NCBI GenBank assembly: GCA_022241605.1
Contig: JAKOMQ010000019.1
Location: forward strand, 1-64,000
Reading direction: 5' to 3'
DNA from: Aquimonas sp.
GTDB taxonomy: Bacteria > Pseudomonadota > Gammaproteobacteria > Xanthomonadales > Xanthomonadaceae
DNA length: 64,000 bases
How positions within the stretch are numbered: the stretch's first letter is position 1; each line of letters starts with the position of its first letter. The notes beneath the pieces were generated by a model. That model was not told the origin of the DNA and did not search any database. It saw nothing but the letters and a program-made list of their open reading frames with translations. Both the position numbers and the translations under genes were made by a program. Positions 17,701-27,351 of the stretch are shown here, piece by piece.

Positions 17701-18003
17701 CGGGTCAACTTCTGGAGCTCGATCTGCACGGACCGGGACAACTTCAACTTCGGCGTCAGCGACAGCGCCGAGCTGGCGTTCTCGGCTATCCCCTGCCCGC
17801 CTACCAGCGGTCTGATCTATCGCCCTGCGCAGCCCTTCACAGCGCTCGCGGGACAGCCCGCCAGCGGCACCTGGACGCTCCGCCTCACCGACAGCTTCAA
17901 TCAGGACGGTGGCCAGCTGCAGGCGGTGTCGCTGGAGATCTGCACGGTAGAGGGCGTCAGCAGCACCGACGAACTCTTCATCAACAGCTTCGAGGCCGAA
18001 TGA
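14722..18003 (+). CDS. Secreted subtilisin-like serine protease (S8) with P-domain
   Basis: 1093 residues, ATG preceded by GGGGGAT. A signal peptide (LLAASLAAALALSLNTVPAI, cut near AGEPG) is followed by an N-terminal extension of about 250 residues, probably a propeptide. The S8 catalytic domain shows D286 (MANVDAGIHDTHPD), H316 (DQHGTHTAAIMAG), N382 (LSGNSWGP) and S507 (CGTSMASPQVAG). A beta-sandwich module follows, then an Fn3-like segment (FAWNTSSAGAIDYLLEVATD) and a proprotein-convertase P-domain (HTWVSDITGTLDSPAGN and SGTWTLRLTDSFNQDGG). The end, DELFINSFEAE, resembles the tail of the protein at 3334. An extracellular protease is likely. The stop overlaps the next ATG by four bases. Confidence 0.88.
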   Translation: MHTRTALLAASLAAALALSLNTVPAIAGEPGARLVHRADLEAASARGARVLEDYGDVLWVVEAGARPDYRLDLGGRLFDPAEPSQRGQSLSSYGSGPALRLLQFDAPPRGEWLEALKAEGVQPIQYIHPFTYVVWASESAIGRAQARSSRIRYSGEFLPEFKTVIGGEGLKADEAEWQVVLYRGARVDVAQLLGAGAEPIGRAVIDGKFEIAHVRVFGGDSIERLAKVPGVYSVQPLPRDGGLRGELQHQITANNLGGNGMPVVGYPAWLEGLGLSGAGVIMANVDAGIHDTHPDLVGRMLACTGDTCGGGAQDQHGTHTAAIMAGDGSSGVRDANGFLRGLGMAPGANLVEQVYSPHFQQAGGMLKLMRQSYDNNAVLSGNSWGPSGSPRGYDANTRQVDVGSRDVNPTLAGDQALMYVLSIMNGNGGTSSQGSPDEAKNVITVGSTKAQLAGGAVDANFNDLSANSGHGPALDGRRIPHMVTPGCRVDSATGSTSSSFGLLCGTSMASPQVAGALALLIEQYRGDHNGRTPSPALSKAALVAATQSLRGFRDANGNLLGQRPDSRQGWGRLRADWLLAPGVPVLYFDQFEDGVDSGEVPATMIFESTGQSWATSILPADSERPVQVVLVYTDAPGHGIGGSTPAWNNDLDLAIEAGGQRFLGNVFNADGFSITGGSADARNNIEAVMLPPEVAAGGVDIEVIASAITSDALPNREGAADQDFALVCVNCVMGATYGLAADSSRIVACGAGDENVGLALSAIGGYEGSVQLTASDMPMGLSGGFAPATVQVPGNSELALSWTSIADGSHAIVIQGDDGEIQRSRSVQFDFSASLPGAGSARFPANGLQNLELLPLFAWNTSSAGAIDYLLEVATDPAFSNIVMSQRISGTEFRANSALADATAHYWRVTPRNHCGDAAASAVRSFRTAERSCSTVQATGLPLPIGPGAGAITSVQIPVSLAGSVASVSIPNLTGTHTWVSDITGTLDSPAGNRVNFWSSICTDRDNFNFGVSDSAELAFSAIPCPPTSGLIYRPAQPFTALAGQPASGTWTLRLTDSFNQDGGQLQAVSLEICTVEGVSSTDELFINSFEAE

Positions 18004-18896
18004 CCACGCCGATCCGCCTGCCCTTCGTCCAGGTCGATGTGTTCGGCCTGGGCAGCTTCCTCGGCAACCCGGTGGCGGTGGTGTTCCTGACCGCCGCCGA
18101 CGCCGCCGACCTGCTCGATACCAAGGGCATGCAGCGGATCGCGCGCTGGACCAACCTGTCGGAGACCACCTTCGTGCTGCCGGCTTCCACCCCGGAGGCC
18201 AGCTATCGCCTGCGCATTTTTACTCCGCGTCAGGAGCTGCCCTTTGCCGGGCACCCGAGCGTCGGGACCGCGCATGCGGTGATCGAGGCGGGGCTGGCGA
18301 AGCCCGATCCGCAGGGGCGCCTGATCCAGGAGTGCGCGGCGGGCCTGCTGCCGCTGCGCGTGGAGTCCGAACCAGCGGCGCGGCAGATCCTTGTGCGGCT
18401 GCCCGAGCCGCGCGAAACAGCGCTTTCGGCGACAGCACAACATCGCCTGCAAACGGCCCTTGGTGTCGACATCACGCCGGCGGCGGCGGTCGACGTCGGC
18501 CCGGTGTGGGTCGTAGCCGGCCTCGACAGCGGGCGCGCGGTGCGCGCGCTGCAGCCTGATCTGGATGCACTGGCTGCTCTCAGCGTGGAGCTGGGCGCGG
18601 TTGGCATGTCGGTGTTCGGCTTCGATGAATCGGGCGAAGCCGGCCTCGTGGTGCGCAGCTTCGTGCCGGCCGACGGCATCCCCGAGGACCCCGTATGCGG
18701 CAGCGGCAACGGCGCGATCGGTGCCTATCTGCAGGCGCGTGGACAGTTCCCGGGCGCTGCCTACACCGCCAGCCAGGGCCGCGAGTGTGGCCGCGACGGA
18801 CGGGTGCGGGTGGAGTTGGACCCTGAAGGCCGGGTCTGGATCGGCGGCGGTGCGCGGACGCTGGTGCAAGGCCAGCTGACGCTGGACGCTGCCTGA
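18000..18896 (+). CDS. PhzF-family isomerase/epimerase
   Basis: 298 residues. The family fold consists of two similar halves with the active site between them. The N-terminal half has FVQVDVFGLGSFLGNPVAVV, the catalytic-type ARWTNLSETTFVLP (Glu in SET) and LPFAGHPSVGTAHAV. The C-terminal half has EDPVCGSGNGAIGAYL. PhzF proteins are cofactor-free isomerases, but only PhzF itself acts in phenazine synthesis; nothing here suggests phenazine genes, so the substrate is unknown. The start overlaps the protease stop in an ATGA, so the two are probably cotranslated, an unusual pairing of a secreted protease with a cytoplasmic isomerase. Confidence 0.85.
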   Translation: MTTPIRLPFVQVDVFGLGSFLGNPVAVVFLTAADAADLLDTKGMQRIARWTNLSETTFVLPASTPEASYRLRIFTPRQELPFAGHPSVGTAHAVIEAGLAKPDPQGRLIQECAAGLLPLRVESEPAARQILVRLPEPRETALSATAQHRLQTALGVDITPAAAVDVGPVWVVAGLDSGRAVRALQPDLDALAALSVELGAVGMSVFGFDESGEAGLVVRSFVPADGIPEDPVCGSGNGAIGAYLQARGQFPGAAYTASQGRECGRDGRVRVELDPEGRVWIGGGARTLVQGQLTLDAA

Positions 18897-19073
18897 TCGG
18901 CTCCGCCTTTGGCAGCGGCCGCGGGACCGCGCCTCGGCCATTCGCGGGCCTCTGGCTGACGCAGATCCGAAGCGGGTCTGGCACCCCGGTTACGGCTGGC
19001 TTAACCCTGAGGCAAGTACAAGGCTAGGGTCCGCCGGCAGCGCTCTGCCGGCGCCAAACGAGCGCATGCCATC

Positions 19074-19721
19074 TTGATCACCCACGCCTTGTTGCGGCTA
19101 CGCGCTGCATCTGCGCCGCGCCCGCCGCCCAGCCTCGCACCACCCTGCCACGATCGCATCCACCCTACGGGCACGCTGGAGCAGCCCCCGGCCGTACGCA
19201 CACGGCGGCGCCCTCCGCGCGGGTTCAGCATCGCCACAGCGGTGCTCGCGCTGCTGCTCCTGCTGCACGCTTCCGCGGCCTTCGCCAACCGCCTCTGCCC
19301 GGATGACAGGTCGACAGAGCAGCCACGACGCAGCGTGTTCGTGTCGCCGCTCACTCACCACTGGAACTTCAGCCCCGAGCATCGCCAGGTCGGCCTGCTC
19401 GCGCTCCAGCGGGAGCTGCCGGACAACCGCTTCTGCGGGATCAGCCTGTTCAGCAATTCCTTCGGACAGCCCTCGGTCTACGCGTTCACCGGCGCCCGTC
19501 ACCCGCAGCTGCTGGGCCAGGAGCGTCTCTACGGATCGCTCAGCGTCGGGCTGATCTACGGTTACGTCGGCCGCTAGCGAAACAAAGTGCCGATGAATAT
19601 CGGGGGCTTTGCGCCGGCCGCGATTCCGGCGCTGGGCTTCCAGAAGAGCCCGCGCACCAGCGCGGAAATCCATTTGCTTGGCAGGTCTGCCGTGATGGTT
19701 GGCATCAGCATGCGCCTGTAG
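19074..19721 (+). pseudogene. Secreted conserved protein interrupted by one in-frame TAG
   Basis: The first part (to 19577) has a Sec signal (FSIATAVLALLLLLHASAAF, after RRRPPRG) and a mature chain with FVSPLTHHWNFSPEHRQVG and GISLFSNSFGQPSVYAFTG, ending GLIYGYVGR. A TAG follows at 19575-19577. In the same frame 47 further codons continue without interruption as RNKVPMNIGGFAPAAIPALG and FQKSPRTSAEIHLLGRSA to a TAG at 19719-19721. From memory, related proteins have a tyrosine at the stop position in GYxGxYRxK, so TAC or TAT to TAG is the likely change. Some relatives are, I believe, auto-labelled glycerol-3-phosphate transporter, which I would not trust. The 5' end is uncertain: a TTG at 19074, or a GTG at 19242. 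Confidence 0.7.
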
Positions 19722-19907
19722 AGCGGCGCAGGTTGAGCGGGCCTGGCCCTGTGGGCCTTGCCTGGTCGGAATGTCGGCCGACCAAGCTGCAGGACCGGGC
19801 CCACGGCGCGCTCGCGCCAATGCCGGGGCACGGCCCGGATGCACGCAAGCGGCGTTTTCCCACACACTTCCCGGACCCCACCTGTCGCTGCGCCGGAAAC
19901 TCACGCC

Positions 19908-20534
19908 ATGCCTGTTTTCGAAGTCCGTCACCCGCTGATCCGCCACAAGCTCGGCCTGATGCGCGAGGCGCATATCAGCACGCGTGAATTCCGCACCCTG
20001 GCCGGCGAAGTCGCCGCCCTGCTCACCTACGAGGCCACCAAGGACCTGGAGACCGAGGACGAGGTCATTGAATGCTGGTCGGGGCCAGTGACGGTGCAGC
20101 GGATCAAGGGCAAGAAGATCACCGTGGTGCCGATCCTGCGCGCGGGGTTGGGCATGCTGCCCGGCGTTCTGGAGCTGATACCCGCCGCGCGAGTGAGCGT
20201 GGTCGGTATCGCGCGCGACGAGGACAGCCTGCGCCCGGTCACCTACTACGAGAAGTTGAGCGGCCACATGGACGAGCGCATCGCCCTCATCGTGGACCCG
20301 ATGCTGGCCACCGGCGGCACCCTGGTGGCGACGATCGACATGCTAAAGGAGGCGGGATGCACGCGCATCAAGGGCCTGTTCCTGGTGGCCGCTCCGGAAG
20401 GCTTGCAGCGTTTGGCGGAAACGCACCCCGAAGTTGAACTCTACACCGCCAGCATTGACGAACGACTCAACGAACATGGCTACATCCTGCCTGGATTGGG
20501 CGATGCCGGAGACAAGATCTTCGGCACCAAGTAA
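19908..20534 (+). CDS. upp: Uracil phosphoribosyltransferase
   Basis: 208 residues. It salvages uracil by making UMP from uracil and PRPP in the cytoplasm. It is recognised by [20 protein letters not shown] at the N-terminus, [20 protein letters not shown], the PRPP loop [19 protein letters not shown], and the uracil-binding C-terminal [18 protein letters not shown]. Length matches the family (about 208). The ATG at 19908 gives the canonical start; the in-frame extension upstream is not conserved. It stands alone, with no uracil permease beside it. Confidence 0.95.
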   Translation: MPVFEVRHPLIRHKLGLMREAHISTREFRTLAGEVAALLTYEATKDLETEDEVIECWSGPVTVQRIKGKKITVVPILRAGLGMLPGVLELIPAARVSVVGIARDEDSLRPVTYYEKLSGHMDERIALIVDPMLATGGTLVATIDMLKEAGCTRIKGLFLVAAPEGLQRLAETHPEVELYTASIDERLNEHGYILPGLGDAGDKIFGTK

Positions 20535-20585
20535 GCCGGCACCTTGCCGCGCGCGCCCAGTGAGGACCCGGAGGATGCAGTCCAC

Positions 20586-22703
20586 ATGAGTTCTTTACCC
20601 GAAACGCCCGGTATCCAAGCCAAGGCCAGCCCGGTGGCTCACGGCAGGCAGCCCGACCTGTTCAAGAGCATCGTCGAATCGCTGGCTGTGCCGCTGTACC
20701 GCGTCGATCGCAGCGGCGCGCTGACCTACGCGAACGCGCGCATGCTGGAGCTGCTCGGACGCCCCCTGCATGAGGCCATTGGGCTGCGCGCAAGCGAGCT
20801 CTATCCAGCGGCGCTTGCGCTGGCTTACACCGAGGACGACCAGCAGGTGATGGACAGCGGCCTTCCGCTGAGCCGCCTGCAGGACTACCGGGAGCCTGCG
20901 ACAGGCACGTTCCGGCAGGTCTGGGTAAGCAAGTCGCCGGTCCGGGATCAGCAGGGCCATGTCGTTGGCCTGCAGGGGCTGTTCGATGACATCTCGGAGC
21001 ACCTGCAGAGCCTTCACGCCTTCCAGTTGGCCAACCGGGTTCTCGACTCCACCCAGCAGGCGCTGATGATCACGGACACCGAGGGGCGGATCGTGCGCGT
21101 CAATGCGGCCTTCGAATCCATTACCGGCTGGAGCGCCCCGGAGGTGCTTGGAAAGACGCCGCAGCTGCTCTCTTCAGGCCAGCACAGCCGCGAGTTCTAT
21201 CAGCGCATGTGGGAGGCGTTGCTTGCCCAAGGCCACTGGGAGGGCGAATTGCTCAATCGCCGCCGTGACGGCAGCCTGTTCACCGAGCACATCAGCATCA
21301 GCTGCCTGCGCGACGACAGCGATCACCCCAGCCACTACGTTGCCCTGTTCTCGGACATCAGCGACCGCAAGGCCGCACAGGAAGAAATCCAGCACCTCGC
21401 GCAGCACGACGCCCTGACCGGTCTGCCCAATCGGCTGCTGCTCACCGACCGCTTGCAGCAGGCCATCAGCCAGGCTGAACGCAGTGGCCAGAGGGTGGCG
21501 CTGCTGTTCATGGATCTCGATCGCTTCAAGGAGGTCAACGACGTCCACGGACACCAGATGGGCGATCTTCTTCTCAAGCAGGCCGCCGAACGCATTCGCC
21601 ACACCCTGCGCGGCAGCGACACCGTTGCGCGGCTGGGCGGCGACGAATTCGTCGCCCTGCTGCCCGACCTGCATAGCCCCGAAGAAGCCCTGGTAGTGGG
21701 CGAGAACCTGCGCCAGGCGCTCTACCAGCCGTTCGAAATCGGGGGCCACTCACTGCAGCTTTCGGCCAGCATCGGGATCGCCTCCTTCCCCGATGACAGC
21801 GCGGATGCTGATGACCTGATGCGCTGTGCCGACCTCGCCATGTACGAGGCCAAGGCGGCCGGACGCAACCGGGTGCAGTACTTCCGTGAGGAGCTCGACG
21901 TGCGTGCTCGCAGTGCGGCCCAGATGGAGTCGGAGCTGCGCCGCGCGCTGCATGAGCGCGAACTGTTCCTGGAGTTCCAACCGCAGATCGACCTCGCCAC
22001 AGGCGCGGTTGCGAGCATCGAGGCGCTGGTGCGCTGGCAGCACCCGCGCCAGGGCCGCGTGGAGCCGCTCACGTTCATCCGACATGCCGAGGAATCGCGG
22101 TTAATCCGGCCCATCGGCGAGCAGATTCTCGACCTTGCCTGTTCCGCACGCGCCAAGCTGAGGCGGCAGCTGCCTGAAAACGTTCCAATCGCGATCAACC
22201 TATCCGCGCGACAGCTGAGCGATCCGCGCTTCCTCGACGCCTTCCAGGAAACGATCGAACGCCACGCGCTACCCGGCACGCAGGTCGAACTGGAGCTGAC
22301 CGAGAGCGCCCTTATCGAAGAAATGGATGCGGCGCGCAACGTGCTCCAACGCCTGCGCTTGCTCGGGGTCAAAGTGGCCGTGGACGACTTCGGCACCGGC
22401 TATTCCAACCTCGCGCTGCTGCATCGGCTGCCCTTGTCGCGGATCAAGATCGACCGCAGCTTCGTGATGGACCTCGACAGCCGACGCAGCGCGCTGGCGA
22501 TTTTCCGCGCTATCTGCGCGATGGCGCACAGCCTCGGGCTGCACGTGGTGGCCGAGGGTGTCGAACAGGTCGAGCAGCTGGAGGTGATCCGAAGCCTGGG
22601 CTGCGATGCGGCCCAGGGCTATGCACTGGCTCGACCGATGGACCTTCCCGCACTGCAGCGATGGCTCAAGAAACGTGCGCGGAGTGCGCCACCGAAGCCC
22701 TGA
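20586..22703 (+). CDS. PAS-PAS-GGDEF-EAL cyclic-di-GMP signalling protein
   Basis: 705 residues. The ATG at 20586 follows GGAGG at somewhat long spacing; a TTG at 20544 is the alternative. Two PAS domains: about 25-130 (YRVDRSGALTYANARMLELL) and about 150-265 (MITDTEGRIVRVNAAFESIT). The GGDEF domain has LGGDEFVALLPDL near 350 and MDLDRFKEVNDVHGHQMGD, keeping the catalytic GGDEF. The EAL domain begins near 450 (FLEFQPQIDLATG), with EAL at 479-481 and DDFGTGYSNLALLHRL plus KIDRSFV. Both catalytic signatures look intact, so it could make or break c-di-GMP. No transmembrane segment is seen, so a cytoplasmic signal is probably sensed. Confidence 0.92.
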   Translation: MSSLPETPGIQAKASPVAHGRQPDLFKSIVESLAVPLYRVDRSGALTYANARMLELLGRPLHEAIGLRASELYPAALALAYTEDDQQVMDSGLPLSRLQDYREPATGTFRQVWVSKSPVRDQQGHVVGLQGLFDDISEHLQSLHAFQLANRVLDSTQQALMITDTEGRIVRVNAAFESITGWSAPEVLGKTPQLLSSGQHSREFYQRMWEALLAQGHWEGELLNRRRDGSLFTEHISISCLRDDSDHPSHYVALFSDISDRKAAQEEIQHLAQHDALTGLPNRLLLTDRLQQAISQAERSGQRVALLFMDLDRFKEVNDVHGHQMGDLLLKQAAERIRHTLRGSDTVARLGGDEFVALLPDLHSPEEALVVGENLRQALYQPFEIGGHSLQLSASIGIASFPDDSADADDLMRCADLAMYEAKAAGRNRVQYFREELDVRARSAAQMESELRRALHERELFLEFQPQIDLATGAVASIEALVRWQHPRQGRVEPLTFIRHAEESRLIRPIGEQILDLACSARAKLRRQLPENVPIAINLSARQLSDPRFLDAFQETIERHALPGTQVELELTESALIEEMDAARNVLQRLRLLGVKVAVDDFGTGYSNLALLHRLPLSRIKIDRSFVMDLDSRRSALAIFRAICAMAHSLGLHVVAEGVEQVEQLEVIRSLGCDAAQGYALARPMDLPALQRWLKKRARSAPPKP

Positions 22704-22933
22704 TCCGTGGCGGCCTTGAGCGGCCCGCGAATGGCAAGATCCGGATCACTGCCGGAGGGTGCTCTTGCCAACCGTCCCTTGCGAGCCACGCATGAATACT
22801 TCGCTGGTTCGCCGTGGCTGCTGGCAAGGCTCAAGGCCGAGGGAGCCCCATCGAAGGTCATGGCAACAGCGCGTGAGTTCGTGCGGGGCCTGCCGGCGGT
22901 GCCGGACAGCGGCGTTTTCTCGCGCGCGGCGCG

Positions 22934-23449
22934 CTAGCCTTTTTCCTGCTTTGGCTGCTCAACCAGAAAACCGGCCAGCGCAATGCCGATGGCTCCCGCC
23001 ACGATCGCCGAGTCCGCGATGTTGAAGGCCGGCCAGTGGTGCACGTCGTAGTAGACGTCGATGAAGTCCACCACGTAGCCGAAGCGAAGGCGGTCGACCA
23101 GGTTGCCGATTGCACCGCCAATCACCAGCGCGAAAGGCAGGGCCTGCTTCCAGTCCGCGCGCGGCAGACGCGCCAGCCAGTAGGCCAGCAGGCCGCTGAT
23201 CACCACGGCGAGCCCGCTGAACAGCCAGCGCTGCCAGCCGCCGGCATTACCGAGAAAGCTGAAGGCCGCCCCGTAGTTGTACAGCAGGGTCCAATTGAGG
23301 AATCCGTCGATCACCGGCACCGGACGGTTGTACTCAAGATGATCCAGCGCCAGCTGCTTGGTCCAAAGATCCAGCGCGATCACCACCACCGACAGCAGCA
23401 GCCAGATCAGCGCACTGTCTCGAAGCAAAGGTTTCGAAGGCGATGCCAT
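22934..23449 (-). CDS. lspA: Lipoprotein signal peptidase (signal peptidase II)
   Basis: 171 residues from the ATG at 23449. This inner-membrane aspartyl protease removes signal peptides from prolipoproteins. Four transmembrane segments are visible ([20 protein letters not shown] first). The conserved blocks are [31 protein letters not shown] with the first catalytic Asp, and VVDFIDVYY with [11 protein letters not shown] holding the second. Its ATG overlaps the ileS stop (TAATG), so it is translated from the ribF-ileS-lspA transcript, an order common in proteobacteria. Confidence 0.95.
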   Translation of the reverse strand: MASPSKPLLRDSALIWLLLSVVVIALDLWTKQLALDHLEYNRPVPVIDGFLNWTLLYNYGAAFSFLGNAGGWQRWLFSGLAVVISGLLAYWLARLPRADWKQALPFALVIGGAIGNLVDRLRFGYVVDFIDVYYDVHHWPAFNIADSAIVAGAIGIALAGFLVEQPKQEKG

Positions 23450-26337
23450 TAGAAGAAGAGCCTCTGTTCGCCGGCGCCGTCGACGTTGTCGATACAGCGA
23501 CCGCACAGTTCCGGATGCTCGGCGTGCTGGCCGACGTCCTCGCGGTAGTGCCAGCAGCGCACGCACTTGGTGGCTGTGCTGGGTACGGCCTCGACGTGCA
23601 CGTCCATGCCCTCGACCTTGGCCACGTCGCCGCCGATCGCGGGCTCGGCCGAGGCCGGCACCAGGGTCAGCTCGGAGGTAATGAACAAAAAGCGCAACTC
23701 GTCCTGCAGCGCACCGAGCCTCGCGCCCAAGCCCTTGGACATGTCGATGTGCACGGCCGCACGCGCCTGCAGCGAGGCGCCCAGCTTGCCCGCCTTGCGC
23801 ATCGGCTCCAGCAGCACCGCCATGGCGGTGCGGATCTGCAGCACCGATTCGAAGTCTTCCGCGTTCAAGGCGGCATCGGCAGGCAGCGGCGCCAGGCCCG
23901 CATGCCAGGTCTCGAACAGCAGCGATTCACCGCGCGCGCCGGGCATGTGCTGCCAGATTTCCTCTGCAGTGAAGCTGGTGATCGGCGCGATCCAGCGCAC
24001 CATCGCCTCCAGGATGTGGAACATCGCGGTCTGCGCCGAGCGCCGGCCGCGGCTGTCCTCGGGCATCGTGTAGAGCCGATCCTTGGTGACGTCCAGATAC
24101 ACCGAGCCCAGTTCATTGATGCAGAACTGCTGCACGGCCTGGACGATCTCCAGGAACTCATAGTCGTCGTAGGCCTGCAGCACGCGCTGCTGCACGGCAT
24201 CCGCCGCGGCCACCGCCCATCGATCCAGCAGCAGCAGCTCGTCCAGCGGCAGCAGGTCGCGGGTCGGGTCGAAGCCGTCGAGGTTGCCGAGCAGGAAGCG
24301 CGCGGTGTTGCGGATGCGGCGGTAGGCGTCGGTGGTGCGTTTGAGGATCTCGTCGCTGACCGACATTTCGTTGCGGTAGTCGGTGGAGGCCACCCACAGG
24401 CGCAGCACGTCGGCACCCAGCGTATCCATCACCTTCTGCGGGGCGACCACATTGCCCAGCGACTTCGACATCTTGCGGCCCTGCGCATCCACGGTGAAAC
24501 CATGCGTCAGCACATGGTGGTAGGGCGCCTTGCCCTGCATGCCGGCCGAGGTCAACAGGGAGGAATGGAACCAGCCGCGGTGCTGGTCCGAGCCCTCCAG
24601 GTACATCACGCGGTAGTCGTCGACGCCCTGGGCCGAGAGCTCCGCGCGGGCCTCCACCACGCAGTGGTGGGTGACGCCGGAGTCGAACCAGACGTCCAGA
24701 ATGTCGGTGACGCGGTCGTACTGATCGGCCTCGGCGCCAATCAACTCAGCGGGATCGAGGTCGTACCAGACGTCGACGCCGCCGTCCTGCACGCGATCGG
24801 CGACGCGGCGCATGATCGCCACGCTGTCGGGATGGATCTCACCCGTCAGCTTGTGCACGAACAGCGCAATCGGCACGCCCCAGGTCCGCTGTCGGCTGAT
24901 GCACCAGTCGGGCCGGTTTTCGATCATGCCGCGGATGCGCTCCTGGCCCCACTCCGGCACCCAGCGCACCTTGGGGATCGCATCCAGAGCGGCACGACGC
25001 AGGCCGTTCGCGTCCATGCTGATGAACCACTGCGGGGTGGCGCGGAAAGCCACCGGCGTCTTGTGGCGCCAGCAGTGCGGGTAGCTGTGCAGCAGCTCGC
25101 CCACCGCCAGCAGCAGGCCGCGTTCGCGCAGGGCCTCGATCAGGATCGGATTGGCCTTCCAGATGAACTGGCCTTCGACCAGGGGCGTGCCCGGCAGGAA
25201 CACGCCGTTGCCGCCGACCGGGTTGATCTCGGCCGCGCTGTACTGATCGGTGATGCCGTACTTGGCGCAGACCGCGTAGTCCTCCTGGCCGTGGCCGGGC
25301 GCGGTGTGCACTGCGCCGGTACCGGCGTCGGTGGTGACGTGGTCGCCGAGCAGCACCGGGATCTCACGGGTTTCAATGAAGGGATGCTTCAGCTTGAATC
25401 CTTCCAGCGCGGCGCCTTGAGCGCGACCCAGCACGACCGGATCGATCAGGCCATAGCGCTTGGCGACGTCCTCAAGCAGAGCTTCAGCGACAACGACACG
25501 CACCGGGGCGTAGCCCTCACCCGCCGCCGCTACCAGCACGTAGTCGAGCTCGGCGCCGAGGCTGACCGCAAGGCTGGCCGGCAGGGTCCAGGGCGTAGTG
25601 GTCCAGATCGGAATCGCGATGGGTGCGCCTTCAGTTCCGACACCGAACACTGCGGCGACAGCCTTCTGATCGAGCGCGATGTAGGCCACATCAACCATCG
25701 GCGAGGCCTTGTCGGCGTATTCGATTTCCGCCTCGGCCAGGGCCGATCCGCAGTCGAAGCACCAGTGCACCGGCTTGGCGCCGCGGCTCAGGTGACCGTT
25801 TTCGACGATCTTCGCGAGCGCCCGCAGCATGTCGGCCTCGAAGCTGAAGTCCATCGTGCGGTAGGGGTTCTCCCAGTCGCCGAGCACGCCGAGGCGCTTG
25901 AAGTCACGGCGCTGAAGCTCGATCTGCTCGGCGGCGAACTCGCGGCACTTGGCGCGAAAGGTCCGCGCATCGACCTTCTGGCCGACCTTGCCGATCTGCT
26001 TCTCCACCGCCAGCTCGATCGGCAGGCCGTGGCAGTCCCAGCCCGGCACGTAGGGCGCGTCATAGCCGGACAGCAGCTTCGACTTGACCACCATGTCCTT
26101 GAGGATCTTGTTCACCGCGTGACCGATGTGGATCGAGCCATTCGCATACGGCGGGCCGTCGTGCAGCACGAAACGCTTGCTGCGGCCCTTGGTCTTCTCG
26201 CGGATCTGCCGGTAGCGGCCGACCGACTCCCAGCCGGCGAGCATGTCAGGCTCGCGCTTGGGCAGGTCGCCGCGCATGGCAAACGCCGTCTCCGGCAAAT
26301 GAATGGTGGGCTTGTAGTCTTTGGGTTCAGAACTCAC
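23449..26337 (-). CDS. ileS: Isoleucyl-tRNA synthetase
   Basis: 962 residues from a GTG at 26337 that overlaps the ribF stop (GTGA). It charges tRNA-Ile. Class I signatures are [20 protein letters not shown] (HIGH motif) near residue 60 and [10 protein letters not shown] near 610; the editing domain has [20 protein letters not shown]. The C-terminal zinc-finger-like region shows [13 protein letters not shown] and [11 protein letters not shown], as in bacterial IleRS of this type. The large frames on the opposite strand are shadows of its codon bias. Confidence 0.97.
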   Translation of the reverse strand: MSSEPKDYKPTIHLPETAFAMRGDLPKREPDMLAGWESVGRYRQIREKTKGRSKRFVLHDGPPYANGSIHIGHAVNKILKDMVVKSKLLSGYDAPYVPGWDCHGLPIELAVEKQIGKVGQKVDARTFRAKCREFAAEQIELQRRDFKRLGVLGDWENPYRTMDFSFEADMLRALAKIVENGHLSRGAKPVHWCFDCGSALAEAEIEYADKASPMVDVAYIALDQKAVAAVFGVGTEGAPIAIPIWTTTPWTLPASLAVSLGAELDYVLVAAAGEGYAPVRVVVAEALLEDVAKRYGLIDPVVLGRAQGAALEGFKLKHPFIETREIPVLLGDHVTTDAGTGAVHTAPGHGQEDYAVCAKYGITDQYSAAEINPVGGNGVFLPGTPLVEGQFIWKANPILIEALRERGLLLAVGELLHSYPHCWRHKTPVAFRATPQWFISMDANGLRRAALDAIPKVRWVPEWGQERIRGMIENRPDWCISRQRTWGVPIALFVHKLTGEIHPDSVAIMRRVADRVQDGGVDVWYDLDPAELIGAEADQYDRVTDILDVWFDSGVTHHCVVEARAELSAQGVDDYRVMYLEGSDQHRGWFHSSLLTSAGMQGKAPYHHVLTHGFTVDAQGRKMSKSLGNVVAPQKVMDTLGADVLRLWVASTDYRNEMSVSDEILKRTTDAYRRIRNTARFLLGNLDGFDPTRDLLPLDELLLLDRWAVAAADAVQQRVLQAYDDYEFLEIVQAVQQFCINELGSVYLDVTKDRLYTMPEDSRGRRSAQTAMFHILEAMVRWIAPITSFTAEEIWQHMPGARGESLLFETWHAGLAPLPADAALNAEDFESVLQIRTAMAVLLEPMRKAGKLGASLQARAAVHIDMSKGLGARLGALQDELRFLFITSELTLVPASAEPAIGGDVAKVEGMDVHVEAVPSTATKCVRCWHYREDVGQHAEHPELCGRCIDNVDGAGEQRLFF

Positions 26338-27311
26338 GCCGGGCTCCAGCTTGCAGGTCGGCTGACGGGGGCAGCAGGGGGATGGGCGAGGATCTCGCGC
26401 GCACGGGCGGCGTCGCGATCCATCTGGGCGACCAGCGCAGGCAGGTCGGGGAAACTCAGCTCGTCGCGAAGTTTGGCGACGAACTCGATACTGAGGCGAC
26501 GGCCATAGAGGTCGCCGCTGAAGTCGAATATGTGGGTTTCAAGCAGCGGCTCCCTGCCCTGCACCACCGGCCGCCGGCCAAGATTGGCGACGCCCGCCAG
26601 CACGGCTTCACCGATCCCGCGCACCCGCACCGCGTAGACCCCCCACAGCGCCGGCACGCAGTGGCCGAAACGCTGGTTGGCGGTGGGATAGCCCAGCTGG
26701 CGGCCCAGCTGGCGGCCGCGCACGACACGCGCCGACACCGAATAGGGCCGCCCCAACAGGCTGCCGGCGAGTTCCAGCGCACCGGCCGACAGCGCGTCGC
26801 GGATGCGCGAGCTGGACACGCGCTCGCCGTCGACGCAGGTGACGATGTCCAGCGAATGGGTGACGAAACCCAGCTCCGAGCCCATCCGCCGCAGCAGGGC
26901 GACATCGCCAGCGCGACCACGGCCGAAGCAGAAGTCCGGGCCGACCCAGACCTCGCGGGCATTCAGGCGGCCCACCAGCACCTCGCGCACGAAATCCTCG
27001 GCCGACATTGACGCCAGCCGACGATTGAAGCGCAGCAGCCCGACCAGATCGCAGCCCAGCGCCGCCAGCCCTTCGAAGCGCGCCCGCGGCAGCTGCAGCC
27101 GGGCCGGCGGCTGCGCGCCGCCGAAGAACTCACGCGGCAGTGGCTCGAAGCTGAGCGCCACGGCCTCCAGCCCCGCTGCCCGCGCCCGCGCCACGCCTTC
27201 GGACAGCAGCGCGCGATGGCCGAGGTGCAGGCCATCGAAAGCGCCGACGCAGACGATGCTGCCGCGCGGGGCGAGGCAGGGCCCCTGCGGATCACGGAAG
27301 AGACGGGTCAT
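26334..27311 (-). CDS. ribF: Bifunctional riboflavin kinase / FAD synthetase
   Basis: 325 residues from the ATG at 27311. It phosphorylates riboflavin to FMN and adenylates FMN to FAD. The N-terminal nucleotidyltransferase part has [17 protein letters not shown] and [14 protein letters not shown], then [18 protein letters not shown]. The C-terminal riboflavin-kinase part has [22 protein letters not shown] and GVANLGRRP, with [19 protein letters not shown]. The frame is open far upstream, but the family start is MTRLFR. It is translationally coupled to ileS. Confidence 0.95.
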   Translation of the reverse strand: MTRLFRDPQGPCLAPRGSIVCVGAFDGLHLGHRALLSEGVARARAAGLEAVALSFEPLPREFFGGAQPPARLQLPRARFEGLAALGCDLVGLLRFNRRLASMSAEDFVREVLVGRLNAREVWVGPDFCFGRGRAGDVALLRRMGSELGFVTHSLDIVTCVDGERVSSSRIRDALSAGALELAGSLLGRPYSVSARVVRGRQLGRQLGYPTANQRFGHCVPALWGVYAVRVRGIGEAVLAGVANLGRRPVVQGREPLLETHIFDFSGDLYGRRLSIEFVAKLRDELSFPDLPALVAQMDRDAARAREILAHPPAAPVSRPASWSPA

Positions 27312-27351
27312 GGGGGGCGAAGTATAGCGGCGCGCCTGCGGCGCGCCGCTC

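Noticed and set aside
18000-18896. Phenazine biosynthesis gene
   Set aside because: PhzF-family membership alone is not evidence for phenazine synthesis; no other phz gene is in the window.
22707-22937. 76-codon plus frame between the GGDEF-EAL gene and lspA
   Set aside because: GTG start without a ribosome binding site, no recognisable domain, and it runs into the convergent lspA end.
23443-26508. Plus-strand frame of 1021 codons opposite ileS
   Set aside because: Antisense shadow of the high-GC ileS codon pattern. The ileS translation is a full-length synthetase with all motifs.
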